Shown: positions 1-11,433, counted from the first letter of the stretch. The stretch is DNA of 64,000 nt from Candidatus Pseudoscillospira falkowii (GCA_904374485.1 CAJFFX010000002.1:32364-96363); one strand, 5' to 3'. The notes: generated from the letters alone by a model not told the origin. Made by a program: numbers and translations.

Positions 1-619
1 CGATGACGAACACGATCAGCAGCAATCCGACAAAGTTCCAGAAGCTCTCATAGAAAAACGTGGGGTGGACCTCGATGAAATGGTCCGCGCTTTCCCACAG
101 GCGCATGCGCCAGGGCAGCGTGGTCTCTCCGCCGAAAGCCTCGCGGTTGATAAAATTGCCCCAGCGGCCGATCATCTGGCCGATCAGCATGCCCATGCAG
201 CCCAGATCCAGCATGGCGCCCACCTTGATGCCCTTATGGCGGCAAAAGAAGAACACCGTCAGGATCGCCACGATGACGCCGCCGTAGATCGCCAGGCCGC
301 CGTCCCAGATGGCGACGGTCTTGGCAAAATTGATGCTTCCGTCTTCATTGCGGAACAGGTCCAGATAGAAAATTACATAATAAAGCCGCGCGCCGATGAC
401 GCTCAGGGGCGTGGCGACGATCAGAAGGTCATAGAGCGAATCCTTCTCGATGCCGTACCGCCGGGCGCGGTGGGAACAGAACAGCACCGCCAGCAGAAAC
501 CCCATGGCGATGATAATGCCGTACCAGTAGATCCCGTGGCCGATGTGCAGGGCGACGGGGTCGATATTGATCTCAAGATCAGGAAACAGCCCAGGAAAAC
601 TGACGGGCATCTCCCGCAT
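1..619 (-). CDS. lgt: Prolipoprotein diacylglyceryl transferase, partial (C-terminus beyond left edge)
   Basis: Reverse-strand translation MREMPVSFPGLFPDLEINIDPVALHIGHGIYWYG...WDGGLAIYGG...GQMIGRWGNFINREAFGG matches Lgt signature. Confidence 0.93.
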   Translation of the reverse strand, partial: MREMPVSFPGLFPDLEINIDPVALHIGHGIYWYGIIIAMGFLLAVLFCSHRARRYGIEKDSLYDLLIVATPLSVIGARLYYVIFYLDLFRNEDGSINFAKTVAIWDGGLAIYGGVIVAILTVFFFCRHKGIKVGAMLDLGCMGMLIGQMIGRWGNFINREAFGGETTLPWRMRLWESADHFIEVHPTFFYESFWNFVGLLLIVFVI

Positions 620-641
620 AAAACTATTCACTGCTTTTGCC

Positions 642-1919
642 TCAACTTTCTGCCTTGGGATGGATGATGGAAATAGTCGCCCGGTCGGGCGTCACATAGT
701 CGGCGATAAACCGCTCCACATCCTGTTTGGTGATCGTGTCGAAGATCTCGGGGAAGCGGAAATAATCGCAGCCGCGGAACGTCCTCTCCGCCATGGCGAC
801 GGCGATGTTCTCAAAGGAATTCAGGCCCCGCAGGAAGCTGCCGTAGGTCGCCCGGCGGGTCTGCCGCCACAGCGCCTCCCCGACGCCCTCCCGCGCGATG
901 CGCTCGGCCTCCTCCACGATGGCCAGATGCACCTTGCGGGGGCTTTCGCTCTCTCCGCCCACGGCCACGAAGGACGCACCGGGCAGGAGATCGTAGCCGC
1001 CGCCGAAGACGCTGTTGATCAGCCCCTCGGCATACAGCCGGTTATAGAGACCGCTGGTCTCGCCAAACAGGATGTCACAGGCCATATTGCCGACGAGTTC
1101 CTGGCGCATCTCCTCTTCCCCGCCGCGGGCTGCCGGTCCTTTATAGCCGCACAGGAACAGGGGCTGGGAAACCGGCATGGCCATTTCCACCGCCGGCGCA
1201 GCAGCTGTTTCGCCCTCTTCCGCGCCGTAGTCCCGCTCGACGGAAAGGCCCGCGCTTTCCGGCAGGATCTCCCGGGCGATGTCCCGGATGCGCCCGGGGT
1301 CCACATCGCCAACCACACACAAAGCCATGTTGGAAGGATCGTAAAACGCCCTGTGGCAGTCGTAAAGCGTCTGCGCGGTGATGCGGGCGATCGACTCCAC
1401 CGTGCCGGCCACCGGGATCCGCGCCGGGTGGTTTGCGTAAAGGCCCTGCAGCAGATTTGCGTAGACCCGCCAGTTGGGATCATCCTCGATCATGCGGATC
1501 TCCTGGCCGATGATCCCCTGCTCCTTGGCCACGCTTTCCTCTGTGAAATAAGGCACGGAAACAAAGGAAAGCAGGATGCGCAGGCTCTCTTCAAAATGCT
1601 CCGTGCTTTCAAAGTAATAACCGGTGATGTCGTCGCTGGTGAAAGCGTTGGGTTCCGCCCCCAGCTTGGCCAACTCCTGGAGGGCATTGCCCTCCCTGGT
1701 GTCGAACATTTTGTGCTCCAGATAATGGGCCACGCCGGCGGGCGTTTCCTTCCGCGCACCGTCAATGGAAAATCGCATGTCCATACTGCCGTACTGCGTG
1801 GCAAAAAAAGCATAGCGCTTGCTGAAGCCGTGCTTGGGAACCACGATCAGCCGCAGGCCGTTTTCGCAGGTCTCCCGCCACACCGTTTCGCCCAGGCGGG
1901 CATATTCCGTCTTTTTCAC
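642..1919 (-). CDS. M16 family metallopeptidase, YmfH-like (catalytic, HYLEH motif)
   Basis: 425-aa ORF with inverted zinc motif HxxEH (AHYLEHKMFD). Confidence 0.88.
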   Translation of the reverse strand: MKKTEYARLGETVWRETCENGLRLIVVPKHGFSKRYAFFATQYGSMDMRFSIDGARKETPAGVAHYLEHKMFDTREGNALQELAKLGAEPNAFTSDDITGYYFESTEHFEESLRILLSFVSVPYFTEESVAKEQGIIGQEIRMIEDDPNWRVYANLLQGLYANHPARIPVAGTVESIARITAQTLYDCHRAFYDPSNMALCVVGDVDPGRIRDIAREILPESAGLSVERDYGAEEGETAAAPAVEMAMPVSQPLFLCGYKGPAARGGEEEMRQELVGNMACDILFGETSGLYNRLYAEGLINSVFGGGYDLLPGASFVAVGGESESPRKVHLAIVEEAERIAREGVGEALWRQTRRATYGSFLRGLNSFENIAVAMAERTFRGCDYFRFPEIFDTITKQDVERFIADYVTPDRATISIIHPKAES

Positions 1920-3205
1920 TGTGCCGCCACCTCCTCGCCGCTGCGGTTCTTCAGGAAAAACACCGTGTCCAAAGCGATGCCCGCCGCCGCGTCCAGCATC
2001 CGTTCCCGGGTGACGGCGTCCACTTCTCGGGCCAGCTCCTCCACGGTCTCCATCCTGCCGGTGGCCGCCTGGCCCAGATAGTATTCCTCCAGCTGGCCCA
2101 AGCTATCGCCCATGGCGCGCAGGCCGTGGCGGATCGTGCTCCGGGCGCCGGCCTCCTCCCAATCCTCGATCGCGCCCTGCTGGGCCAGCTTCAGCTGCAG
2201 CAAGATCTCGTCCAGGGCCTTCTCGTAATCCTTCACTTCAATGCCGCTGGAGAGGGTGATGAGGTTTTTCTGCCGGTGCAGCATGGTGGAAGCGTAATAG
2301 CACAGAGACTCCTTCTCCCGCACGTTCATGAACAGCTTGGAGGTGGAGCTGCCGCCGTAGATCATATTGAACAGCATCAGCGCCGGATAATCCTCCGACG
2401 CGCAGGAAAAGCCGACGGCCAGTTTACCCTGGGTCACGTCCATTTCCTCGGTGAAATAACGCGCCGCGCCGGCCGGGGCATGGGGCAGCACCGGCGGCTC
2501 CTCCGCCAGCTCCGCCCGGGGCAGAGTGCTGAAGGCCGACAGCAACGCCTGTTCCAGCCGCGCGATCTCCGCGCTGCCGCAGTAAAACAGCTCCAGCCGT
2601 GCGGCGGACAGCAGCTCCGTATAGCGCTGATACAGCTTTTTGGGCCCCAGCTTTTCCGCGTCCCGCTCGCTGCCCAGACGGCTCACGCCGTAGGCCTCGC
2701 CGCGGCACATTTCCCGCAGCATCCGCAGCTGCGCGTAAACGCGCTTGTCGTTGATCTGGCCGCGGATCTGATCGACGAGATTCTCCCGCTCGCCCCGGAC
2801 GTAGTCCGGCACAAAGCGGCCACTGCGGGTGGCGGGATTGCAGAGGAGATCTCCCAGCAGCTCCGCCACCGGCTCCAGCAGCTTTTCCCCGCCAGGCACG
2901 ACGCGCTCGTCGATAAAGCTGGCCACAAAGCCGACGCACTGCTTTTCGCCCTTTTTGCGCACCGTGCAGTCGATCCGTGCGCCGTAGAGATCGTCCAGTA
3001 CGGCGGAGAGGGCCTGCATATCGCTGCAGCGAGCCGTGCCCCGGCGCAGGACCGCGGGCAGCAGCGCGTTGGCCGCGGCGTGCGCCTCCTCCAGCGGCGC
3101 AATCATCTGGGCGGAAAGCACGTTCGTTTTGAATTTCCGCTCCTGAATATACGTCAAATAGACACCGGGCATCAATTTCCGGCGCATCGTTTCCATATCG
3201 GTCAT
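1916..3205 (-). CDS. M16 family peptidase-like, YmfF-like non-catalytic partner
   Basis: ORF overlapping the YmfH-like gene by 4 nt; M16 fold sequence, no HxxEH; probable start MTDMETMRRKLMPGVYL. Confidence 0.8.
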   Translation of the reverse strand: MTDMETMRRKLMPGVYLTYIQERKFKTNVLSAQMIAPLEEAHAAANALLPAVLRRGTARCSDMQALSAVLDDLYGARIDCTVRKKGEKQCVGFVASFIDERVVPGGEKLLEPVAELLGDLLCNPATRSGRFVPDYVRGERENLVDQIRGQINDKRVYAQLRMLREMCRGEAYGVSRLGSERDAEKLGPKKLYQRYTELLSAARLELFYCGSAEIARLEQALLSAFSTLPRAELAEEPPVLPHAPAGAARYFTEEMDVTQGKLAVGFSCASEDYPALMLFNMIYGGSSTSKLFMNVREKESLCYYASTMLHRQKNLITLSSGIEVKDYEKALDEILLQLKLAQQGAIEDWEEAGARSTIRHGLRAMGDSLGQLEEYYLGQAATGRMETVEELAREVDAVTRERMLDAAAGIALDTVFFLKNRSGEEVAAQ

Positions 3206-3361
3206 CCTTCCGCGGCCAAAGCGGCCGCTTCTTTTTATATAGGTATTTTGTATTATACCGATTTTCGGGGCGTTGCACAAGCCGTTTCTCCGAATCTTTC
3301 CCGCCGCCGCGCGCCGCGGCAAAAATTTTTGAAAAAACACGCTTTTTTCGGAAGTTTTCTC

Positions 3362-3390
3362 TTGACAGCGGCACAGAAGTTTAGTAAAAT
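3362..3390 (+). promoter_or_regulatory. Sigma-A-type promoter of ylxM-ffh operon
   Basis: TTGACA-17 nt-TAAAAT. Confidence 0.7.
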
Positions 3391-3437
3391 ACGATTCGTT
3401 GTAAAGCTGTTGTGCTTTACAGAAAGAGGTGCTCTCC

Positions 3438-3807
3438 ATGAAAAATCAGACGTATCGCATGACGATGCTCTTCGATTTCTACGGGGAACTGCTGACAGAG
3501 CGGCAGAAAGAGTTTTTCGATCTGTACTACAACGAGGACCTCTCCCTGGCAGAGATCGCCGAGAATTACGGCATTTCCCGCCAGGGCGTGCGGGATGTGA
3601 TCGTCCGCGCCGAAGCCGCCATGACCGAGGTGGAGGACCGCACCGGGATCATCCGGCGCTTCATGCGCTCCCGCAGCGCCATCCAGGCCATCGAAGAGGC
3701 CGCCCGCGACATCGGATCCGTCAACACGCACCAATACGACAACGAACAGATCGCATCGAAGGTGAAGGACATCCTCACCGCGGTGGATACCCTAAAGGAG
3801 CAGGACA

Positions 3808-3818
<11 letters not shown>
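3438..3818 (+). CDS. ylxM: YlxM-family SRP-associated DNA-binding protein
   Basis: MKNQTYRMTMLFDFYGELLTERQKEFFDLYYNEDLSLAEIAENYGISRQGVRDVI; immediately upstream of ffh. Confidence 0.92.
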
Positions 3819-5175
<1,357 letters not shown>

Positions 5176-5255
5176 AGAAGATAAATGTAGCTTTGATCCT
5201 CTGGATCACCGCATTTATATAAGAATGTCCCATCATATTTTTGGAGGTGAATTTC

Positions 5256-5495
5256 ATGGTTAAAATCAGACTGCGCAGAATGGGCGCCAAGAGCGCTCCC
5301 TTCTACAGAGTGGTGGTCGCCGATTCCCGCTATCCCCGCGATGGCCGTTTCATCGAAGAGATCGGCACCTATAATCCCTGCACCGATCCCGCAGAGATCA
5401 AGATCGACCTGGATCGTGCTGAGGCTTGGATCAAGACCGGCGCTCAGCCCACTGAAACCGTCAGAGCCCTGCTGAAAAAAGCAAAGGCCATGTAA
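5256..5495 (+). CDS. rpsP: 30S ribosomal protein S16
   Basis: [52 protein letters not shown]. Confidence 0.98.
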   Translation: MVKIRLRRMGAKSAPFYRVVVADSRYPRDGRFIEEIGTYNPCTDPAEIKIDLDRAEAWIKTGAQPTETVRALLKKAKAM

Positions 5496-5510
5496 TCCGG
5501 AGGGGTTGGC

Positions 5511-5741
5511 ATGAAAGAATTGCTGCTCTACATCGCCAGAAACCTGGTGGACCATCCCGACGCCGTCAGCGTAACGGAGGTCCCCGGCGACGATGAACTG
5601 ACACTGGAGCTGCGTGTGGCCCCCGAGGATATGGGCAAGGTCATCGGCCGTCAGGGCCGCATTGCCAAAGAGATCCGCACCATCGTGCGCTCCTATGCCC
5701 AACGCACCGGCACCAAGGTTTCGGTTGACATTGTAGACTGA
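5511..5741 (+). CDS. khpA: KH-domain RNA-binding protein (KhpA/YlqC)
   Basis: 76-aa KH domain (MGKVIGRQGRIAKEIRTIVRSYA), downstream of rpsP. Confidence 0.93.
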   Translation: MKELLLYIARNLVDHPDAVSVTEVPGDDELTLELRVAPEDMGKVIGRQGRIAKEIRTIVRSYAQRTGTKVSVDIVD

Positions 5742-5742
5742 A

Positions 5743-5779
5743 AACAGCCGCCTGCCCGAAATCGGGCAGGCGGCTGTTT
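5743..5779. terminator. Intrinsic terminator
   Basis: ACAGCCGCCTGCCCGA/TCGGGCAGGCGGCTGT hairpin with T run. Confidence 0.85.
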
Positions 5780-5905
5780 CCGGCATATATCTTCGATCGC
5801 AAAAGCATTTCCGGCCCGCTTTCTTCTGCGCGGCCGGAACGTGCTGCATAGAGAGCGCCCGCGGCAAAGAGATATCTCTTTGCCGCAGGCGCTTTTTCTT
5901 TTGGA

Positions 5906-7234
5906 TCAGGCATATTGATACCGCTTCCGGAAAATGACGAAGCAGAGGACGGAAACGAGCAGGGCCAGGCCCTCCGCCACAGGCAGGGCCAGCCACACGC
6001 CATTCAGGCCCAGAACGATGGGCAGCAGCATCACGGCGCCGGCTTCAAAGACGATCGTACGCACAAAGGAAATGAACGCCGACACCGCGCCGTTGCACAG
6101 CGCCGTAAAAAAGGCCGAGGCAAAAATGTTGACACCCACCACCGCAAAGGAGACAGCAAAGAGCCGGAAGCCCCTGAGGGTCATTTCATACAAGCTCTGG
6201 CTGTCGGCGAAAACAGTCACCAGCGGCCCCGCCACCAGCTCGGACAGGGCGAACATCAAAAGGCAGGCGGCAATGATAAAGGTCATGCAGATGCGGAACA
6301 GCCCCTTGAGCTCCGCGTGGTTCTGGGCGCCGTAGTGATAGCCGATGACCGGCGCGCTGCCCACGGAAAAGCCGATCATCACGGCGATGAACACAAAGTT
6401 GACATACTGCATGATGGTGATGGCGCTGACGCCAGCCTCGCCCACCAGGCGCATCAGCTGGATATTGAAGAGGAACGTGGTCAGGGCGCGGGAAGCGTTG
6501 GACACCATTTCCGAAGATCCGTTGCCCGCGCTGTGCAGCAGCATGCGCCAGTGGAGCCTGGGGCGCACAAAATGCAGGCGGCTGGTGTTTTTCCGCGCAA
6601 AATACAGCAGCGGAATAAAACCGCCCACCGCGCAGCCGATGGATGTGGCGATGGCCGCGCCAGCGATGCCCCACTGGAACACCGCGATGAACAGCCAGTC
6701 CAGCACCATATTGGTCACGCCGCTGGCAATGGTCAGCGCCATGCCCAGCTTGGGCTTTTCCGCCGTGATGAAAAACGTCTGGAAAAAGGTCTGCAGCATG
6801 TAAGGGATATTGCCGATGAGGCAGATGGTGCCGTAAGTCACGCAGTCCGCAATCAGAAGGTCGCTGGCGCCCATGAAATAGCTGAGGGGCCGGATAAAAA
6901 AGATCGTGCCCACCGTCAGCAGCACGCCGAGGACCGCCACCGCGATGGTCAGGGTGGTGAAATAGCACTTGGCGTCATCTTCCCTGCCCTCACCCATGGT
7001 TTTGGCCACCTCGGCGCTGCCGCCGCTGCCCAGCATAAAACCGAAAGCACCCAGGATCAGGAACATAGGCATCATGATATTGATGGACGCCAGGGCGTTG
7101 CTGCCCACAAAATTGGCCACAAATAAACCATCCACCACAGTATAGATCGAAGTGAACACCATCATGACGATGGATGGCAGCGTAAAACGCACCAGGCGTC
7201 CCGCAGTAAAATGATCAGATAACTGAATTTTCAT
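5906..7234 (-). CDS. MATE family efflux transporter
   Basis: 442-aa polytopic MatE protein. Confidence 0.88.
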   Translation of the reverse strand: MKIQLSDHFTAGRLVRFTLPSIVMMVFTSIYTVVDGLFVANFVGSNALASINIMMPMFLILGAFGFMLGSGGSAEVAKTMGEGREDDAKCYFTTLTIAVAVLGVLLTVGTIFFIRPLSYFMGASDLLIADCVTYGTICLIGNIPYMLQTFFQTFFITAEKPKLGMALTIASGVTNMVLDWLFIAVFQWGIAGAAIATSIGCAVGGFIPLLYFARKNTSRLHFVRPRLHWRMLLHSAGNGSSEMVSNASRALTTFLFNIQLMRLVGEAGVSAITIMQYVNFVFIAVMIGFSVGSAPVIGYHYGAQNHAELKGLFRICMTFIIAACLLMFALSELVAGPLVTVFADSQSLYEMTLRGFRLFAVSFAVVGVNIFASAFFTALCNGAVSAFISFVRTIVFEAGAVMLLPIVLGLNGVWLALPVAEGLALLVSVLCFVIFRKRYQYA

Positions 7235-7713
7235 ATTTCCCCCTGTTTTCCATTCGCTGATGTATCCGCCAGCATCGGCCGCAATGCTGCGCGCAATTGC
7301 CTGAGATAGGCACGGCTCCCGTGCAGAAGCCCCTCCCTGTCTCGCTGATCCATTTGCTGAAAAGCCGCTTTCTCCGCTTCAAACAGCGGATAAAGCTTTT
7401 CCCTTTTGTAGCGCTCGCCCAACTCCGTCAGGAAAATATACTTGCTGCGCCGATCCGCAGGCGACACATCCAGATAGAGATACCCCTGTGTCTGCAGCTT
7501 CTTCAGCGCCGAATGCACCGTTTGTTTACTCATAGCGCAAATACCGCACACGTCCTTTTGGGCGCAGGACCCATCCTTGGAGCACACGGCATACATGGTC
7601 CAGAACATGGCCGAAGACATGCCGCTACGCTCGGCCACCGCGCTGTACAGCGCGTCGGTCTCCTTATAGACTTCGTAGTATTCGATCAACTGTCGATGAA
7701 TTTCTTCTGACAT
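7231..7713 (-). CDS. MarR family transcriptional regulator
   Basis: Winged-helix MarR pattern (MSKQTVHSALKKLQTQGYLYLDVSPADRRSKYIFLTELG); 4-nt overlap with MATE gene. Confidence 0.82.
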   Translation of the reverse strand: MSEEIHRQLIEYYEVYKETDALYSAVAERSGMSSAMFWTMYAVCSKDGSCAQKDVCGICAMSKQTVHSALKKLQTQGYLYLDVSPADRRSKYIFLTELGERYKREKLYPLFEAEKAAFQQMDQRDREGLLHGSRAYLRQLRAALRPMLADTSANGKQGEI

Positions 7714-7738
7714 TTCGCATCACCCAAAAAGTACGATT

Positions 7739-7784
7739 TCAGACTATTTTTTCTGACTATAGCATGGATCGCCGTTGCTGTCAA
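7739..7784 (-). promoter_or_regulatory. Promoter of marR-MATE operon with adjacent inverted repeat
   Basis: Minus strand TTGACA-17-TATAGT followed by TCAGAAAAAATAGTCTGA. Confidence 0.6.
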
Positions 7785-7823
7785 TAGCACAATAGATTGC
7801 CCATGCTCCGCCATCTCAAAAAG

Positions 7824-7860
7824 CAATCCCCTTTCCCGCATATCGCGGAAAAGGGGATTG
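7824..7860 (-). terminator. Intrinsic terminator
   Basis: CAATCCCCTTTTCCGCG/CGGGAAAGGGGATTG hairpin, T run on minus strand. Confidence 0.75.
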
Positions 7861-7880
7861 TTCTGCTCCATATTTTACAT

Positions 7881-8340
7881 TCAACTATCATTACCCACAG
7901 AAACTGTGACAGCATAATCATAGGATGGTCCCTTTGATCCGGTACCCTTGAAGCAATAGGTTCCCTTACCATAAAAATTCTTCCCTGATTCTATGGTTTG
8001 TTTGCCATTTTCAGATACGATCAGCCCATCTTCTCCATTGATATCTATATCACACCACTCGCCGCGCCAATCCCGCTTTTGCAAAGTAATTTCCACTTCA
8101 AAATCCGCTTGATTTTCCGCATAAAAAGACAGCGCCGCCGCATCATTCAAATAAAACTCGCCCGTGTTTCCGCTGTCAGAATTGCAAGTAAGGGTCACCG
8201 CAGCTGCAGCACCAACTCCATCTTCCAGCAGATTCAAATCTGTACACGAATCGGGCGATCTGTGCAAAGACATCCAGAACACTGCCGCGCAAAGCAAGCA
8301 AAGTATCCCCACACCCAAAACGATTTTCCTTCGTTTCACA
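7881..8340 (-). CDS. Hypothetical membrane-anchored/secreted protein
   Basis: VKRRKIVLGVGILCLLCAAVFWMSL N-terminal TM/signal then beta-rich extracellular sequence; GTG start inferred. Confidence 0.55.
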
Positions 8341-8469
8341 AAGCATCCCTTCCATTCAAAAAATTCTCTCGTTCTCAACTGTTCTCTTCTATTAAAAACA
8401 GTATAGCATGCTCCCGGATATAAAACACAAATGAATCCTTTCATTCTTTTATAAGATTTTATAAACAAC

Positions 8470-8497
8470 ACGTCCGGGCGTATTTTCGCCCGGACGT
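8470..8497. terminator. Intrinsic terminator hairpin
   Basis: ACGTCCGGGCG-TATTTT-CGCCCGGACGT. Confidence 0.65.
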
Positions 8498-8517
8498 CCT
8501 TTTCAGCATATTATTTT

Positions 8518-8745
8518 TCAATCACGGAAATCAAACAGATCCTTTGGCTTGATATCCAATACCTGGCACATTTTAAAAATCACATCCATCGAAACGCCTA
8601 CATTTCCCAGCTCAATGGCGCTGATATGACTTCTGTCAATATCCACCAGTTCCGCCAGCTGCAGCTGCGTCAGCTTTTTTCTTTTTCGATAATAGACCAC
8701 ATTCAGGCAGAATTTCTCATAAAGCTCTTTGTATTCTTTCTTCAC
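8518..8745 (-). CDS. XRE-family HTH transcriptional regulator (75 aa)
   Basis: VVYYRKRKKLTQLQLAELVDIDRSHISAIELGNVGVSMDVIFKMCQVL. Confidence 0.88.
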   Translation of the reverse strand: MKKEYKELYEKFCLNVVYYRKRKKLTQLQLAELVDIDRSHISAIELGNVGVSMDVIFKMCQVLDIKPKDLFDFRD

Positions 8746-8900
8746 ATCACGCCACCTCCCCTATGATTGTAGAGGCGTTTCCACCCTCTATAAACCTTGT
8801 GAAAACCCTGTAACGTGATTAACACAAGTCATTTAATGTGTTAGTATTCCCAGAGGAGCGCTATGAAAATACAGTGTGAAAAAAGAAAGGATCTGGTTGC

Positions 8901-9542
8901 ATGAAAAAATGGACATCCCTGCTGCTCTCCCTGGTCACGGCCCTTTCCCTAACCGCCTGCGGCAGCGAAAAGAACAGCATGTCAAAGGAAGAACTGCTCG
9001 AAAGCGCCGAAGAAGTAAGCTTTTCCACGCTGGCAAACGATACCTATGAAAATGCGGTAAAAGCGAAGGAGACCTATTGCGCAACGCCCATTCAGATCAG
9101 CGGATGGATCCAGAATATCGAGGAAGATCATATCACCCTCGGGAACGGCGGCGCCTCTTATGATGTGATGATCGACGCATACCTTCCCACAGAAGACATC
9201 ACCACACTGGTGACCGGCCAGAAGGTGACCGTTGTCGGCATCAACAGCGATACAGAGGAAAAGACCGATTCCTGGGGCGGCATGTCTTTCCCGTCAACCC
9301 ATTACATCATGGACACAGCCTGTCTGGTGCAGTCCCGCTACGAGATCTCCGGCAAGTTGGTCCTCGCCCTGGGCAAGGTGCGCTTTGACGACGGCACCCA
9401 ATATATCAAAGACATCCCCAACATTGATGACGGCAGTTTCGACGGCTATCAGACCGGAGATGAATTGACGATTTCCGCTGTTATCAGCTATGGCGACGGC
9501 AGCGACGCCTATTCCATCATTGAAGCCATACCCGCTGCATAA
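8901..9542 (+). CDS. Lipoprotein with tRNA_anti-like/OB-fold-like domain
   Basis: Lipobox LSLTAC; duplicated ISGWIQNIEEDHITLGNG...VTGQKVTVVG OB-like strand pattern. Confidence 0.6.
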   Translation: MKKWTSLLLSLVTALSLTACGSEKNSMSKEELLESAEEVSFSTLANDTYENAVKAKETYCATPIQISGWIQNIEEDHITLGNGGASYDVMIDAYLPTEDITTLVTGQKVTVVGINSDTEEKTDSWGGMSFPSTHYIMDTACLVQSRYEISGKLVLALGKVRFDDGTQYIKDIPNIDDGSFDGYQTGDELTISAVISYGDGSDAYSIIEAIPAA

Positions 9543-9548
9543 AAAAGG

Positions 9549-9577
9549 CGCCTTGCAAAGCAAGGCGTCTTTTTTTA
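9549..9577 (+). terminator. Intrinsic terminator
   Basis: CGCCTTG-CAAAG-CAAGGCG then T run. Confidence 0.8.
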
Positions 9578-9587
9578 TTTACAGAAT

Positions 9588-10766
9588 TCAATATTTTGCT
9601 ACCAACCCCAGCACCTTCGCCGCTACTTTGTAAACCGGCGTTTCCATGTGCCGGCAAACGGCTTTCAGCTCCCGGCGGATTGCAATATGCTGGGGGCAAT
9701 GCTGTTCGCATTTGCCGCAGCCCACGCAGAGGGAGGCGTTGGACCGCTCCCGCTTCAGGGTGGTACACATCAGATATTCCTTCATGCCGGTGTACCAGCC
9801 GTCCGTCCAGCGGTCATTGTAGGTCCGGAAGCACACGGGAATATCCACGCCATGGGGGCAGGGCATACAGTAGCCACAGCCGGTGCAGCCCACTTTGGTG
9901 GCCCGATGCACCGCAGCGCGGACCGCCGAGAACATTTCCCGGTCCCGCGCCGTCAACGCGCCCACGGCGGCGCGATCCGCCGCGGCGGCGTTTTCCCGCA
10001 CCTGCTCCCGGTCGTTCATGCCGGAGAGAACGCAGAGCACTTCTTCCTGATCCCACAGCCACTGCAACCCCCACGCTGCAGGGCTGCGCTGTTCCGTCGC
10101 GGCAGCAAAGGCCGCCAGCGCCCCCTTCGGCAGCTTATGACACAGCCTTCCGCCCCGCAGGGGTTCCATGATCACCACGCCGATGCCTTTTTCCGCGGCG
10201 TACCGCACGCCCCGCACGCCGGCCTGGCTCGTTTCATCCATATAATTGTACTGCACATAGCAGGTGTCCCAGTCATAGACATCCAGCACCTTGATAAACT
10301 GCTCCGTCCCGCCGTGGAAGGAAAAGCCGACGTGCCGGATCTTTCCCGCCGCCTTCTGCCGGGCGATCCATTCCTCGATCCCCAATGCCCGCAGGCGCGC
10401 CCACTGGCGGTCGTCGTTGAGCATGTGGAAAAGGTAGTAATCAATGTGATCCGTGCGCAGGCGCCGCAGCTGCTGGGCCAGGCATCCATCAAAGGCTTTC
10501 AGGTCCCGCAGCAGATACTGGGGTGTTTTCGTGGCCACGAAAACCTTGTCCCGATATCCCCGGGAAAGCCACTTGCCCAGGGCCTCTTCGCTGCCGGGGT
10601 AGATATAGCCCGTATCGTAATAATTGACGCCGGAATCATAGGCCAGCGTCAGCTCCTGCTCCGCCTTTTTCTGGTCGATGCCCAGGGCGTTTTTGGAAAA
10701 GCGCAGGCAGCCATACCCCAGGACGGAAATGCGGTCCCCCGTTTTGGGATGAATGCGGTATTGCAT
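9588..10766 (-). CDS. Aldo/keto reductase with C-terminal 4Fe-4S domains
   Basis: AKR fold (GVNYYDTGYIYPGSEEALGKWL) plus CTGCGYCMPCPHGVDIP and CVGCGKCEQHCPQ. Confidence 0.9.
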   Translation of the reverse strand: MQYRIHPKTGDRISVLGYGCLRFSKNALGIDQKKAEQELTLAYDSGVNYYDTGYIYPGSEEALGKWLSRGYRDKVFVATKTPQYLLRDLKAFDGCLAQQLRRLRTDHIDYYLFHMLNDDRQWARLRALGIEEWIARQKAAGKIRHVGFSFHGGTEQFIKVLDVYDWDTCYVQYNYMDETSQAGVRGVRYAAEKGIGVVIMEPLRGGRLCHKLPKGALAAFAAATEQRSPAAWGLQWLWDQEEVLCVLSGMNDREQVRENAAAADRAAVGALTARDREMFSAVRAAVHRATKVGCTGCGYCMPCPHGVDIPVCFRTYNDRWTDGWYTGMKEYLMCTTLKRERSNASLCVGCGKCEQHCPQHIAIRRELKAVCRHMETPVYKVAAKVLGLVAKY

Positions 10767-10908
10767 GGATCTTCCCCCCATCGATTGCTGAGCCTACTTT
10801 ACCATGTTCCCCGCCGGCGCGCAAGAGGCGCCCCCTTGACAGCGGCGCCGATCTATTGTATCGTGCAAGCAGGGACATTTTGCCCCCCAAAAAGAGAGGT
10901 TGCCCAGA

Positions 10909-11433
10909 ATGAAAGATCTGATCGTATACGGAAGCTGCTACGGGAGTGCCAAGCGCTACGCCGAGGCCTTTGCCGCTCGGACCGGCTCCCCCGTACTCGC
11001 GGAAGAAGCCGTCCGGAATCTGTGCGGGGTCGACCGCGTCATCCTGTTCGGCGCGCTGTACGCCGGCGGCGTCAAGGGTCTGAAAAAATTGCTTCGCACA
11101 CTGCCAGAAAACACCCGGCTCGTGATCGTCACTGTGGGACTGGCCGATGTGGAAAATCTGAAAAACACGGCGCACATCCGGGAAGCCCTGTGCCGGCAGG
11201 TGCCCCAGCCGCGGCTGAAAGGCACGGCCGTTTTCCATCTGCGGGGCGGTATCGACTACCAAAAGCTGAATTTCAAGCATCGGGCCATGATGGCCATGCT
11301 TTGCCGCAGGCTCAAAAGCCTTCCCCCGGAAAAGCAGACGGACGAGGACCGGGCCCTGTTGGAAACCTATGGCAAGGCGGTCGATTTTGTGGACCTGGAT
11401 ACCCTTGCGCCCATCGCAGCGGCCCTGTGCTGA
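10909..11433 (+). CDS. Flavodoxin-domain protein
   Basis: MKDLIVYGSCYGSAKRYAEAFA FMN-binding loop-like start; 174 aa. Confidence 0.7.
   Translation: MKDLIVYGSCYGSAKRYAEAFAARTGSPVLAEEAVRNLCGVDRVILFGALYAGGVKGLKKLLRTLPENTRLVIVTVGLADVENLKNTAHIREALCRQVPQPRLKGTAVFHLRGGIDYQKLNFKHRAMMAMLCRRLKSLPPEKQTDEDRALLETYGKAVDFVDLDTLAPIAAALC

Noticed and set aside
7686-7871. 61-aa minus-strand ORF upstream of marR
   Set aside because: Overlaps the marR promoter, operator and a terminator hairpin; no coding support.
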